Assembly (NCBI GenBank): GCA_958510825.1
Contig: OY294049.1
Coordinates: 8,060,001-8,124,000, forward strand
From: Brachypterus glaber
Taxonomy: Eukaryota; Arthropoda; Insecta; Coleoptera; Kateretidae
Length of the DNA stretch: 64,000 nucleotides
Direction: 5' to 3'
The translations under genes and the position numbers were made by a program. The first letter of the stretch is position 1. Each line of letters begins with the position of its first letter. The notes under the pieces were generated by a model that worked only from the letters and a program-made list of their open reading frames with translations, did no database searches and was not told the DNA's origin. Shown piece by piece: positions 12,048 through 22,876 of this stretch.

Positions 12048-12861
12048 TAAAAGATTTATTAACAAATAACATTCATTATTAAAATACAACGAGTGCATTA
12101 CAAGTAATAACTACGCACAATAAACGCTTATGAATATCTGGTCCGGAAATTGAGTTAAGGTGTTTACAAATAGACAGACATAGTTTTTACAGAGCATGTA
12201 ATAATGTAGTACCGGTTTTAGGTATGCATGGGAGACAGGAAGACAGGAATTTTAATGTCAGCCACGAATTTCAGACATTTTTATAAATAAATTTACAAAA
12301 CATTTTTCTAAATACTTAAGATTCAATGAAGTAGTTTGCATTTTTACACACTCTTCTTTTCCCCTATCAGTAGCAAAAATTAAAAAAACAACTGGGGCGT
12401 ATCAAACAATTTGGACCTATTTGAAGAACCAGAAACCATAAACAGCCTGTGTAACTGTGTACCGACCTAACTATTTCTTATAAATAAAACATACTTATAA
12501 TTAACAAAGCAAAAGAAATTTCAAATTTATAATTGGAAAGAATTATTTTAAATTCCTTTTATTATCTTTTATTAAAATAGGAAATTGAAAAATCCTCGGA
12601 CACACCAAAAAGGAAAAAAAAGTTAAAAGCTTAAAAAAGACGAGGGCAATATTTTGGGGTTTTGATAGGGGTAAATATGGTGAATATGGGAAATCAATGT
12701 AATATTACCTTTTTTGACAAAACATTTAATTTTCTTTGGAAACTTTACACTTTAAAGCACAAATGGTCGGTCTAAAGCCAGTGAACTAAGCGCCACTTTT
12801 TCAAAAAAATTGGTTTTTATTGCAGACAGTAGGATATCGAAATCTGCACCATGGACTACCA
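12048..12861. other. Unassigned AT-rich stretch
   Basis: No gene, strong inverted repeat or tandem repeat was recognised here. The far end (from about 12770) leads directly into the 403-bp twin-hairpin element. Confidence 0.5.
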
Positions 12862-13264
12862 ATGGAGCTCTCTACAACTAGAATTATGAAACAAAAGACG
12901 TCTACCCTATCTCTATCTCATTTGTGCTACACTTTCCAGCCTACCAAATAAATACTGTATTTGTTTTTCATACAAAAAATACAGTATTTATTTGGTTGGC
13001 CGGAAAGTGTAGCAGTGAGCGGCACGAACGAACATAGCTAATGTGAATCTGTAGAATAAGATAATTCTACTAAAATTTAGATGGCGCCAGTAATTTCTTT
13101 AATATAGTTACACTTTTCGTCCGGCCAAGTAAATATTGTATTTGTTCAACAAAGAACAAATACAGAATTTGTTTGGTTGGGTGGAAGTGGGAGTGTATGT
13201 ATGTATTCTATCCTTTTTGGGTAGAACTTTTGTCCCTGTCTAATCTAACGGGAGAAATCTCCAT
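12862..13264 (+). mobile_element. 403-bp twin-hairpin element, copy 1
   Basis: It is bounded by ATGGAG...CTCCAT and matches 37646-38048 in the opposite orientation along its whole length. Inside are two long hairpins. The first is about 12920-13008 (arms around taccaaataaatactgtatt). The second, about 13108-13198, is a diverged relative (ggccaagtaaatattgtatt). Between them lies AGATGGCGCCA at 13079-13089, matching the core of the CTCF motif. Non-coding. Confidence 0.85.
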
Positions 13265-13582
13265 AGTAGTAGGGTAGTTCACTTTGGCTTCAGACCGACC
13301 AAATATTGTATGTTTTTTTTCTACCGTAATGTATCTGATAGGGCTTTATTAGGTTCCGAAAATTAATAAAGTTTAGCACTTGTGGCATTTTTTACGTAGA
13401 AGGAACATAATAAAATCAGCTAATTAATTTTTCCTCTACTGATGTTAAAAATTGATATGTTGAAAAGGATGTATTTTTATAAAAAAAATAAGATAAAAAG
13501 ATTTTTTTTTGCTTTCCTAACGGGACGTTGAGCAGTAACTAGTGCAATATCCTAATGAATATTAAAACAAGCCGAGAAGATA

Positions 13583-14214
13583 TACCATGCGTGTCAAAAG
13601 TCCGTCCCCTCTTTAACTTTTTAACGCCTTAAGATATCAACTTGAAATTTAAAACTCGTAAATGACATACATACCCATATAATTTTTTGGCATATACATA
13701 CTTGATATGTTGAAGGGGCACAATGGAGGTAGGGAACATAGGGGGGGGGGGGTAATGGAAAGGAGAGTCGTGTGACACATCATTTTAAAGCTACTAAAAT
13801 TCTCTATTCGATCTTATTATTTTATTTTTGCAACATGTTTCTGAGGGGGTTATAAACGTGTTGAAAATGAGAATTTTTGTCAAAATTGCTTTAAAACAAT
13901 TAAACAATTATTGTTTATTGATTAATTTTAGGATAAATCATACTTTTAAACTAATTTTAAATGATATAAATGAATATTGAAAAAAACAAAATCAAAAATT
14001 TTGTTTAATAAAAAATATATGGTTGAAAAGAAAATTTAATAAGCTTTAAAATGATGTATCACACTTCTCATTTAAAAATTTTTCCTGCTCAACCTCCTGT
14101 CTTCACTGTGTAAATATATACCAAAATAGTATGGGTTATGTTTTTTAAGTGTTCCAAAATTTTAGTTAATATCTTAAGCAGTTCAAAAGTTAAAGGGGGG
14201 CTTCACGCACTGTA
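13583..14214. mobile_element. Fold-back element family A, copy 2 (diverged)
   Basis: It shares with copy 1 the gtcaaaagtc start, the aagatatcaacttgaaattt block, the C/G runs, the 'aagctttaaaatgatgtatcac' region and the gcactgta end. The arms are more decayed and the ends are not exact. Confidence 0.75.
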
Positions 14215-14294
14215 TAGGAAATTCTTCGTAGTGGATAGTATACTGCGTTTTCCCTCGATATACCAAATTGTGATTTCTTTAAACTCGTACTCGT

Positions 14295-14700
14295 GGCGCC
14301 CCCTATAAATTTTTTGTTTATGATTTTTTTCAAACTTGTTATAATAATTTCAATTAATTGATGTATTCTGAAAATTTTGGGTTTTCTTCTATAGAAAATA
14401 TATTTTAAAAAATTTATTGAAAAGTGCGCCTCGTATAATATTATTAATGGATTTTTTTCAAAACTGCTATGAATATTTCTATCAATTAAAGTAATGTGTT
14501 ATGAAAATTTGGGGTTTATCGGACATTTCCTTTTAGATTTAACAATTTTTAAAGAACTACCACTTCTTATAAATTTTGTTTATGAATAGATTTTTTTTCA
14601 AAATTGGTATAAATATTTTTTATAAACTAAAGTATTGTATTCTAAAAATTTGGAGTTTATCGGACGTTTCCTGTTTTTTTTATAATTTTTGGAAAGGTAT
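14295..14700 (+). repeat. Diverged tandem repeat, about 135-bp unit, three units
   Basis: Three successive blocks each run ataaattttgtttatgatt, then ttttttcaaaa.tggtataa, then aattaa.gta.tgt..tgaaaat, then ttggggtttatcggacattt. The blocks start near 14300, 14435 and 14572. Identity between units is moderate, so this is an old array or an internally repetitive transposon part. Confidence 0.6.
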
Positions 14701-14779
14701 AACTTTTTTGTTTTTGAACAGGTTAAGAAAAACAAAAGGGTTCTTGGTTTTTCTGAAAATGTGAGATTGGTCGGATTTT

Positions 14780-15469
14780 GTTCTTAGGTTATTGTGTTAA
14801 AAAGAAAAAACGTGATACACAGACAGACTGACAGACGGATTTTTTCAAAAATGTTAGGAATTTGATGAAAAGTATATTTATTTAGAAGTTCATGGTATGG
14901 ACGGGTTTTTGACAATTTTGGAAATTTAAAAAGTAACGTGAGCCGGACGAAGCCAGCCCGGGCCACGGGGAAACCTTTTACCCGTGCCCAATAAGTAAGG
15001 ACTAAGCTTTACTAATTACTAAGACTATTTTTTTACGAATTCTGTTAACTTCTGACTTTTTTTTAATTTATACCGTAAAACTCAAGTTTTGCGACCCTAA
15101 ATAAAAAAAAAACAGGCAAACATTTTTACAAATAGTCTATTTTAATTTTAAAATAATGTTACAATGTAAAGTTTTACAAAAATGCAAGGAAGTTCTAGGG
15201 CCGCAGACAAAAATTTTTTCAATATTTACGATTAAGTTTTACAATCTTAAAAAATAAAAAAATAAACGAAAACTAAAGAATTTTTACGAATTTGAGAAAA
15301 GTCTATGGTCCACAAAATCTTTATTATAAACTAAAATAAACTAAAAGAAACTAAAAGAAACTAAAAGAAACTATCGAACCCGAGCCCCAGGGAAGCTTCC
15401 CCCAGTGTCGGACTAGGAAGCCCGAGGCCAGTGAGATTGTGAGATTTGCCCGTCAAGTTAAATTTTTTT
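14780..15469. other. Repeat fragments without a clear boundary
   Basis: Positions 14800-14850 carry a minus-strand fragment of the GTCYGTC module (cacagacagactgacagacgg). Positions 14941-14975 carry ggacgaagccagcccgggcc, a GC-rich motif that recurs in altered form at 39190. The rest is AT-rich with short homopolymers and no recognisable gene. Confidence 0.5.
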
Positions 15470-15690
15470 CCCTCCCAAAAATTTTGATGACTAAAAATAA
15501 GTTCATACCCCCAAAACATTGATTCTTTTCCCTTCCAAAAATTTTGATGACTAAAAAAAAGCGGTTTGCACCAAAACAGATTTTTTACCTCCAAAAAATT
15601 TTTATTACTAAAAAAAGTTATTACCCTCAAAACGGATTAAACGGATTTTATTTAACCCTGCCAAAAATTTCGATGACTAAAAAAAAGGTC
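15470..15690 (+). repeat. Tandem repeat, about 60-bp unit, four copies
   Basis: Units begin ccctcccaaaaattttgatg at 15470, cccttccaaaaattttgatg at 15530, a cctccaaaaaatttttatta unit near 15588 and a ccctgccaaaaatttcgatg unit near 15656. Each continues actaaaaa. Similar actaaaaaaa-ggtcc text occurs in the elements at 28537 and 36714, so this is probably an amplified internal piece of that family. A minus-strand open frame across it merely shows repeated FSHQNFW. Confidence 0.75.
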
Positions 15691-16036
15691 ACCACCTCCC
15701 AACAAATAACTAATTGAAAAAAAAACATCGCCCTGCAGGGGAGCCCCCAAACTATTAGGGCCCCCAAAAGAGGGGGTACACGTGAAATTTTTTCTCACTA
15801 TCTCACCTGTCCAGTCCAACACTGCCTTCTGACCCCCCCTCCCCCTGAAAGTACCGTATAATACTCTTCTAGTCCTGAGACAGCGAAGAGTATTAAAACC
15901 GTAAATCTGAAAATAAGCTTCCAAGTGATCTCTGAAGCGGCAAGTTAACGTAGATCAGAGAATTGCATAATTCAAAGGATGTGGAAGTGAAACCCCCGTA
16001 AAGTTTCAGCCGATTGAGAAAGTACGCCTCTGGTCT

Positions 16037-16069
16037 TATATATAAACACACTTACCATTTTCAATCAGT
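16037..16069 (+). promoter_or_regulatory. Core promoter of the Vajk-like gene (TATA box and initiator)
   Basis: TATATAAA at about 16039-16046 is followed by the arthropod initiator TCAGT at 16065-16069. Taking the A at 16067 as +1, the TATA box begins close to -30, the expected spacing. The inferred 5'UTR is only 29 nt before the ATG at 16096. Confidence 0.85.
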
Positions 16070-16095
16070 ACAAAGCCTTCCGTCACTGTCCCATC

Positions 16096-19000
16096 ATGAA
16101 GGCCTTGGTGAGTACGCGGGCCCTAATTTAAGGACCCACTGAAAAAATAGTTAAATTTAAGTGTTTCGTGCAAAAACAGTGAAAAATTGTGATGTGACCT
16201 AGAAAGGGATTATATTTTCGCAAATGGATAGTGTTATAGAAAAAGGGATCGAAGTATAAATACAAAAAGTGAACTTAAGGACTTTGTTTATGATTTGTGA
16301 ATTTTAGTGAAATATCTTGAGATTTATGGACGTTTTTGTATTTATTCCTTTACTACCTTTTTCCTAAACACTCCATTTAGTGAAGGTTTTAAACACATGA
16401 AAATCCTAGTTAATATAGAAAATATTCAAATTTAATTCCTAGAAAAAATTGTTTTAAAAATTAGAGACATCATTTTTACAGATAATGATTTTTGATAAAC
16501 TACAAAAAAAAAACCAAAGTAAAATAATCCAAACTATCCCTCGCTAATTTTATTTTTATTTCTTTTATTTGTTATTTTTATTCTTGAGAATTTTAATATT
16601 TTTCTTTTATCAATGCATTAAGGCCATTAATGAAGTTCAAGAATTAATTTGGCAATTTGTCTGCAAAAAAAAATAGGCTCGTTCCGATTAAATATCGTCG
16701 CGTCGTGTTACTTTCATGATCCCGTATCTCCAAAAATATTTTTTTTAATTTTTACTTCTTTGAAATAGAATGCGTTTAAAATATAATGGTTTAACAAATT
16801 AAATGTAACTATTTAAAACTTTGCCGCCATATTAGATCCGCCATTTAGAATTTATTTTCAATAATAATATCAATTTTTATTACCTATCACCCATTTAAAT
16901 TCACCAATATTTGCCGCCTTATTGGATTCACTATTTAAAATTTTTAATTTTTATTAATGGATTCAGTTTCAGCATCTTCAAAAACCCCTAGATACTAATT
17001 TTTGTTAAAGTTTATTATTCACAAAATTTTACCGACATGTTGGACATTTTTAATATTTAATTTTTAATAGTTAAAAAAAATGAAATTAATGTACTTGCGT
17101 TTACAATTCAAATAAAGAACCTGTATTTTCTGAGTAAGTCGGTTAAAAATAGCGTTTCTTTAGATCATCGTCATACCCCGGCGAGAATCCAGTTATGAGC
17201 CATAAACGTTGAAAATAAATACAAAAACATACACACACAACGTTCTGTGTTTATTTTCGACGTTTATGACGAGCTGTGATCATATGCAGAATGGATTAGT
17301 ACCGAAAATAAAAAAAAAATGGGATACGAGGTTGTAAAATTACAAGGCAATATTAATTTAGCAGATTGCAAATTTGGAGGCAAATTCAACCAGTCCTTTT
17401 AATTACCTAGGTAGCTTAACAATATTACCTATAAATTATAGTTAAGTGCTATTTATAAAAATAAATGTCTCGTGAAAGTACATTACAAATCTAAAGCATT
17501 TAAAGCTTTCACTTATGCAATCAATAGTTTTAGATAATTATTACATATTTGTTCGTGTATGTATAGAGACCACTTAAAATAGACTTTTATTGTTTGATTT
17601 TAATTAACGTGTCAAACGCTTTGAAAAAGTCTTCAATGCCAATAAAAAATGATTATTTATTGTTACTAAATTAAGTTTAATTCAGATATTAAAAACAATA
17701 AGCCTTATTATTGAATAAGGTGATGAATATCCGGTAATGAACAAAATTTAAACAAAAAAAAAAACAAATAAAGCATAATTTGTTTTAAAAAACTTGGGTC
17801 AGTTGACCTAGGTCGATTTTTATTTTAAGGAGTATATTTTTTAAACAAAATATTTTTTACAAGATTTAAAATGGCATCATTTTACCCATGCCCTCGTTTA
17901 AAGTGTTAACCCTATATTGCATTATGTTTCCATTTGGGTACACAATACGATATTTAAAATATGCATTTTAATTTTCGGGTTTAGTTTAACAGATTTATTT
18001 CGTTATTATTACTTAGCTTCAAAAAACTAAAAATATATATATTTGTTAAGATTCAAGATGGCCTAGTTACTAACCCTTACTAGGTATACTAGATCTAAGA
18101 TTTATTCTTCTAGATATACGTCTTAAATGTCCCTAAACTTGATAGTGTCAATAAAGATTTTTTTTAATAAAAAAAAAACTATTAACTTTATAACTTATAA
18201 GTACTAGTATAAAGAATTTTAATAATAATAATCATTAATATATATTTTTTTCTTAGTTTATCTTGGGCACCGTTTGCTTGTGCGCAGCTCTAGCTGCTGA
18301 AACCGAAAAAAAAGAGGCTTCACCGCAGGAGAGCAAGAAACAAGAAAAACGTGGTCTCATAGACATTGGTCACCATGGAGGCGGTGGGTATGGTAGTTAT
18401 GGGGGCGGCCATGAAATTGGCGGCGGTTACCAAAGTGGTGGACACGACTTTGGGGGAGGCGGCTATGGCGGTGGCCACGAACACGTCAAAACTATAGTGG
18501 TCGAAAAGAAGGTACCTGTACCCTACACCGTGACCAAACATGTGCCTTACACTGTTGAGAAGAAAGTACCTTATGAAGTTAAAGTACCTGTTCCACAACC
18601 CTACGAAGTCATCAAAAAAATTCCAGTACCTGTAAAAGAATACATCAAAGTACCGTACATAGTACCACAACCATACGAAGTGATCAAGAAAGTCCCATAT
18701 GAAGTTAAAGTGCCAGTTCCTAGGCCGTACGAAGTTAAAGTTGGAGTACCCCAGCCATACACCGTTGAAAAGAAGATACCTTATCCAGTTAAAGTAGGAG
18801 TACCACAACCATACACAGTTTACAAAAAAGTACCATACACCGTTAAATACGAAGTACCAGTCCCTCAACCTTACACAGTTGAAAAGAAAGTACCATACGA
18901 AGTTAAAATACCAGTTGACAGGCCATATCCCGTACATGTACCTAAACCATATCACGTCACTGTTGAAAAACACATTCCAGTAGAAGTACCCAAACCAGTA

Positions 19001-19432
19001 CCATACCACGTTAAAGTTCCAATCGATAAGCCATACCCCGTACACGTACCTAAACCAGTACCATATGAAGTTAAAGTTCCAGTACCACAACCTTACACCG
19101 TCATAAAGAAGGTACCAGTAGAAATTGAGAAACCAGTACCATACCCGGTTAAGGTAAATGTGGATAAACCTTACCCAGTCATTAAGGAAGTACCTTACCC
19201 TGTAGAAAAAGAAGTACCAGTTCCAGTTAAAGTTCCAGTGCCAGTACCTGTTAAGGTCCACCATCACGAAGAATCAGGTGGTGATTACGGTGGCGGTTAT
19301 GAAGGCGGGCATGGAGGTGGTTATGAAGGAGGTTATGGAGGCGGATATGGAGGAGGTGATGAAGGAGGCCATGGAGGCGGATATGGAGGCGGATATGGAG
19401 GCGGTGATGAAGGAGGTCATGAATACCACTAG
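16096..19432 (+). CDS. Vajk-like cuticular protein, two exons (16096-16107, 18257-19432)
   Basis: This is a predicted secreted structural protein of the cuticle. Exon 1 codes only MKAL and ends at a GTGAGT donor; exon 2 follows a tcttag acceptor in phase 0, giving 395 residues. Residues 1-17 or 18 form a signal peptide (MKALFILGTVCLCAALA). A basic-acidic stretch ending KQEKR at 36 could be a proprotein cleavage site. Residues 43 to about 75 are Gly/His/Tyr-rich. From about 80 to 335 there are many VPYEVKVPVPQPYTV-type repeats with alternating Val/Pro, Tyr and Lys. The tail is again GGGY/GGH-rich and ends GGHEYH. Such Val-Pro-Tyr-Lys repeat proteins with glycine ends belong to the insect Vajk group; the exact orthologue is not known to me. 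The antisense open frame over the repeats is a composition effect. The tiny signal-peptide exon with a long first intron is usual for cuticle genes. Confidence 0.92.
16108..18256 (+). other. Intron 1 of the Vajk-like gene (2149 bp)
   Basis: GT at 16108 and AG at 18255-18256, the latter after a T-rich tract. It contains a repeat fragment at 16800-17050. It also contains an inverted pair around cataaacgttgaaaataaat (about 17200-17270) that resembles part of the hAT-like element at 31051. Long first introns of cuticle genes often hold regulatory sites, but none can be named here. Confidence 0.85.
16800..17050 (+). repeat. CCGCCAT-type interspersed repeat in the intron
   Basis: gccgccatattagatccgcc is followed by tttcagcatcttcaaaaacc and then a further tttgccgcc block. 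The same order occurs reversed at 38090-38262. It is non-coding and resembles a repeat type common in arthropod genomes. Confidence 0.7.
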
Positions 19433-19960
19433 TTGTTGTTAATTATTTTAAACAAATTAAACACACTGTACAATGTTGACAAAAGCTAATGATGTATTTA
19501 GAATTTTCGAAAATCGGGTATTAATAAGGACCAAAAAAAACGCTTTTTGTTTATTTATGTGATAAAAATGGAATATCTTCAAATATCTAAACAGTTTTGT
19601 TAATGAAAACTGTTCTAGTTTTATTTGAACATATCATTTAAAACATAATATCCTCAATGAAAATACAAAAAGTCATGATTTAATTGTATTTTTACTGAGG
19701 AATATTATATATTTTTTTTTGTACAGTGTAAAAATTAATTAAATTGTTATGTAATTTTCTACCTTTGTCTATAACTTCGGTTCACGCAACAAAAAAAATA
19801 TATATTAAAAATAAATTTCGACATTGTGCACTAGAAAAATTATTTCCTCATAAGTGTACATACACACTTGTTCTCTTGGGTGAGAATTCATAAAGCGTGC
19901 AGTATTATTACTTTAGAAACTGTGTTAATTAGTGTATTTATCTATTTTTTATAAATAAAT
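19433..19960 (+). terminator. 3'UTR with candidate poly(A) signals
   Basis: After the TAG of the Vajk-like gene, AATAAA occurs at 19810-19815 and 19954-19959. The region also holds an imperfect inverted pair around 19600-19700 (aacatatcatttaaaacata... and actgaggaatatta). Which signal is used cannot be decided from sequence alone. Confidence 0.55.
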
Positions 19961-20937
19961 CATTTCTATTATATATTTCGAATTATTTTATTTATTGACC
20001 TTTTTTACAGTTTGAGAAACACTATTTTTTTTGACAGCATCGATGATGTTAGTTGTTTCCTTGTATATTTAATATTATTATCTTTAAAATGATTATGGTT
20101 ATGGTTAATACATGTATGTAGTACTATACAGTATAGTACCTAAGTAAGACTATAGAAATATTTAAAAACTCAATAAAATGAAATTTTTGATTGATTAGAT
20201 AAAAAAAGTCAAGTCCAGATAATTTATTTGGTCAAAATAAACCACAGAATTAGATATTTTGGCCAGTAGTTAATTATTATAAGTAGGTACTAGCTCGTAA
20301 AAACTGATTCATATGCTTAGTTCAACAAGTAAAATTAATAAGTTTCCAGTTTTAAGTACTTTAAGCAATAGTATTTCGTAATTACAATTTAATTACCCAA
20401 TAAAAGTAAAATTAAGCGCAGAATTTAAATTTTTACCCAATTTCTTTTATTATTTTTATTTAAAATATAGAAAGTGCTTGCATGTATAAAATGCGTAATC
20501 TGCTCTTGTTTCTTCGTATATATTGGTTTGATTTCGACATACATAGAGAAAGTATTAGTAAATAAATAGATATTTTTTTTTTCAATTGCACTCATCCGTA
20601 TCTAATTATTGTTTCCATCTTCCATATGTCACTTACAATTCAATTTCTAATTAAGGGGATGTCCAATAATTTAAAGATCTGGTTTGAGTACTTTACCATA
20701 ATTGAGTATTTAAAATATAATAAAAATACGGAAGAAGTTATAAAATTTATTCCTAAGTAGGTATTTAGTTGAAACAGATATATTTAGTTTAAAAAATATA
20801 TGTTTAAAGTTAGCTACAACTGGTAGCTTACACTATTATATTCTTAAATCCTGATACAAACATTACTCGGCCGTATCCGGATAAAATCCAAAAAAATATT
20901 TTAAAAGAGCTTATTAAATATAAGTTCCTATTACACA
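19961..20937. other. Unassigned AT-rich intergenic DNA
   Basis: No open frame with recognisable content, RNA gene or clear repeat boundary was seen. Confidence 0.5.
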
Positions 20938-21211
20938 GGTCCACAAAAAAAAGTTGTCTATCCCACCTATTCTTGTGTATTTTGGGATGCTAAACACAAA
21001 TCTGTCATAAAAAAGACAATTCATGGGCTCATTTTTTTTGCTACACTGAAATTTCAGATGAGATTTTCACAATTTTAGACAGCTTTTTCAGTGTAGCAAA
21101 AAAAATGAGCCGATAAGTTTTTTTTTTTTTGCAGATTCGTGTTCAGCATCCCAAAATACATAAGAATAGGTGGGTCTGAACCCCAGCACATACAACTTTC
21201 TTTTGTGGTCC
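20938..21211. mobile_element. Fold-back element family C, copy 1 (274 bp)
   Basis: ggtccacaaaaaaaagttgt at the left pairs with acaactttcttttgtggtcc at the right. Inner pairs are cccacctattcttgtgtatt with aatacataagaataggtggg, and gggctcattttttttgctac with gtagcaaaaaaaatgagccg. The left arm lacks about 13 bases (the gctgg..ttga part) that the right arm and copy 2 keep. Confidence 0.88.
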
Positions 21212-21416
21212 TTTATAAGGCTCAGAAAAAAAGTTGTCTGTGCTGGAATTGAAACCCACCTACCCTTATGTATTTTCTGATACTGAACATGAAACTGTCA
21301 TAAAAAAGGCATTTCATGGGCTCATTTTTTTTGCTACACTGAAATAATATGAGATTTTTACCATTTTAGACAGTATTTTCAGTATAGCAAAGAAAAAGCC
21401 CATGGGGTGCCTTTGT

Positions 21417-21979
21417 TATTAATCGGAATAAATTCAGTTATGACTCATCAACGTTGAAAATAAATACAGAAACATAGGCTTACGGAATAATTTTGCCAAA
21501 TTATGAGGGAAATTTTTATAAAGGTCACTAAATCGAAACATTTGACGACTAATTTGTTACACACAACAATATTGAATATGCAAACATAGAAAAAACGGAT
21601 TCCTTGAACCAAGGACACGTGTCTTGTATATGTTCAAAGCCATATTCTCTTGTTTCAAGGCTGGCATTTTCTTGAACCAAAGTAAATGTCCTTGAATGAA
21701 GATCACGGGTTTTGGAATAAAAATATGGGCTCTTTATTCAAGGACATTGACTTTGGTTCAAGAAAATGCCAGCCTTCAAACAAGAGAATATGGCTTTGAA
21801 CATATCCAAAGACACATGTCCTAGGTTCAAGGAATCCGTTTTTTCTATGTATTAACTATTAATATGTAAATATATCGGTGTTTTTCGAAGAAAATAAAAA
21901 TGTAAAAAATTTAAAACCTCGCGTCAACGATAGAATCGACGCGGCGCCTATGCGAGCACTGGAAATTCGCCGATGACTG
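21417..21979 (-). mobile_element. Small hAT-like element family D, copy 1, itself interrupted
   Basis: taatcggaataaattcagtt, the cgttgaaaataaatacagaa and taggcttacggaataatttt blocks at the left, and the gcgtcaacg, gacgcggcgcctatgcgagc and attcgccgatgactg blocks at the right, match the complete copy at 31051-31278 read on the opposite strand. About 265 bp of unrelated palindrome (21585-21849) lies inside it. Its own target duplication is not clear. Confidence 0.8.
21585..21849. mobile_element. Palindromic element family E, copy 1 (265 bp)
   Basis: CATAGAAAAAACGGATTCCT is mirrored by AGGAATCCGTTTTTTCTATG. Within each arm CTTG...CAAG half-palindromes recur every 20-30 bp (cttgaaccaagg, cttgtttcaagg, cttgaaccaaag, cttgaatgaag). 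A short version lies at 43824-43958. Non-coding. Confidence 0.88.
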
Positions 21980-22488
21980 TTTATGACAGATTCGTTTTTA
22001 GTATCCATAAAAATAATACATAAGAATAGGTGGATCTCAACTCCAGCACAGAAAACTTTTTTTTTGTGGGCCTGTGTTCTCAAAAAGCAAAATAACGATT
22101 TTCCACATTATTTGGAAAATAAATATTAGACGTTGCTCAATTCAATAATTAATATTAGTAGCTAATTGTTGCCCCTTAAGTGTTATTGTCAATCTACCTC
22201 GATGTAATTTCTACAGATTTTTAAATTTTTAATAGAAATCTGCGTATATTGGAAAAAGCCTGCAAGAAAAAGCATATTTATTTTCTAATTAGTATTTATA
22301 ATTATTATTTCGACACTAAATTGTTTAATTACATATTATATAAATTATTATATAAATAATAAATTTGTATGAAATAAGAAAAAAAAATCTATTATCCAAA
22401 ATTGTATGCCAGATAGAGACAACTGGCTAGGAAGCTCCCACATATCCAGTGTTGTTTTACCAAAAAATATACCTTGCCAGACAAGAAA

Positions 22489-22674
22489 CTATGGTATGTT
22501 TCATCAAGCAAGATAGTAGATTAAAAATCGCACAGTAAATATTTTTACAACAAGTTTGAATAGTATAGTTATGTTTTATAAAATAAACTACGCAGTATAT
22601 TCGCACATCCAATATTCGAATCTGTTTTGAAAATATTTTTAATTTACTATCTTGCTTGATGAAATAGACCATAG
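22489..22674. mobile_element. Palindromic MITE, 186 bp
   Basis: ctatggtatgtttcatcaag and caagatagtagatta at the left pair with taatttactatcttg and cttgatgaaatagaccatag at the right. The loop is about 110 bp. The minus-strand open frame over it is arm sequence. Confidence 0.82.
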
Positions 22675-22876
22675 TAAAAAATAATATATTTGACCATAAC
22701 AAATTATACATTCTAAGTGTAAGATTGTATTATTACTGATTCCTTAAGGCATAATTTCAGAACTGAAAATATTGCATAAACTTTCATTTCTTTGGCTACG
22801 TTTAAGCGTTAATATTTTTGAAAATTCAATTTTCTTATTAGTAGGTAGGTACTCATATTTTACTGTCATATTTGAT

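Larger units (their letters stand above)
21219..22072. mobile_element. Fold-back element family C, copy 2, split by a nested insertion
   Basis: The left part (21219-21416) begins aaaaaaagttgtctgtgctg and includes acccacctacccttatgtat and gggctcattttttttgctac. The right part (21980-22072) is tatgacagattcg... ending agcacagaaaac plus ttttttttgtgggcc. Together they make one family C unit adjacent to copy 1. The split is occupied by the hAT-like element at 21417-21979. Confidence 0.85.

Noticed and set aside
12922..13008. microRNA precursor
   Set aside because: The near-perfect long hairpin recurs within the same mobile element and in a second copy, so it is transposon structure; no evidence of processing is available.
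15470..15690. CRISPR-like array
   Set aside because: Units are contiguous without unique spacers and the context is eukaryotic.
15361..15924. Two minus-strand frames of about 90 codons with repeated FSHQNFW
   Set aside because: They are products of a 60-bp DNA tandem repeat shared with non-coding elements.
18320..19267. Long minus-strand open frame (315 codons) opposite the Vajk-like gene
   Set aside because: It is the antisense of the Val/Pro/Tyr/Lys repeats; its Trp/Tyr/Asn/Phe-rich composition mirrors the sense codons and shows no domain.
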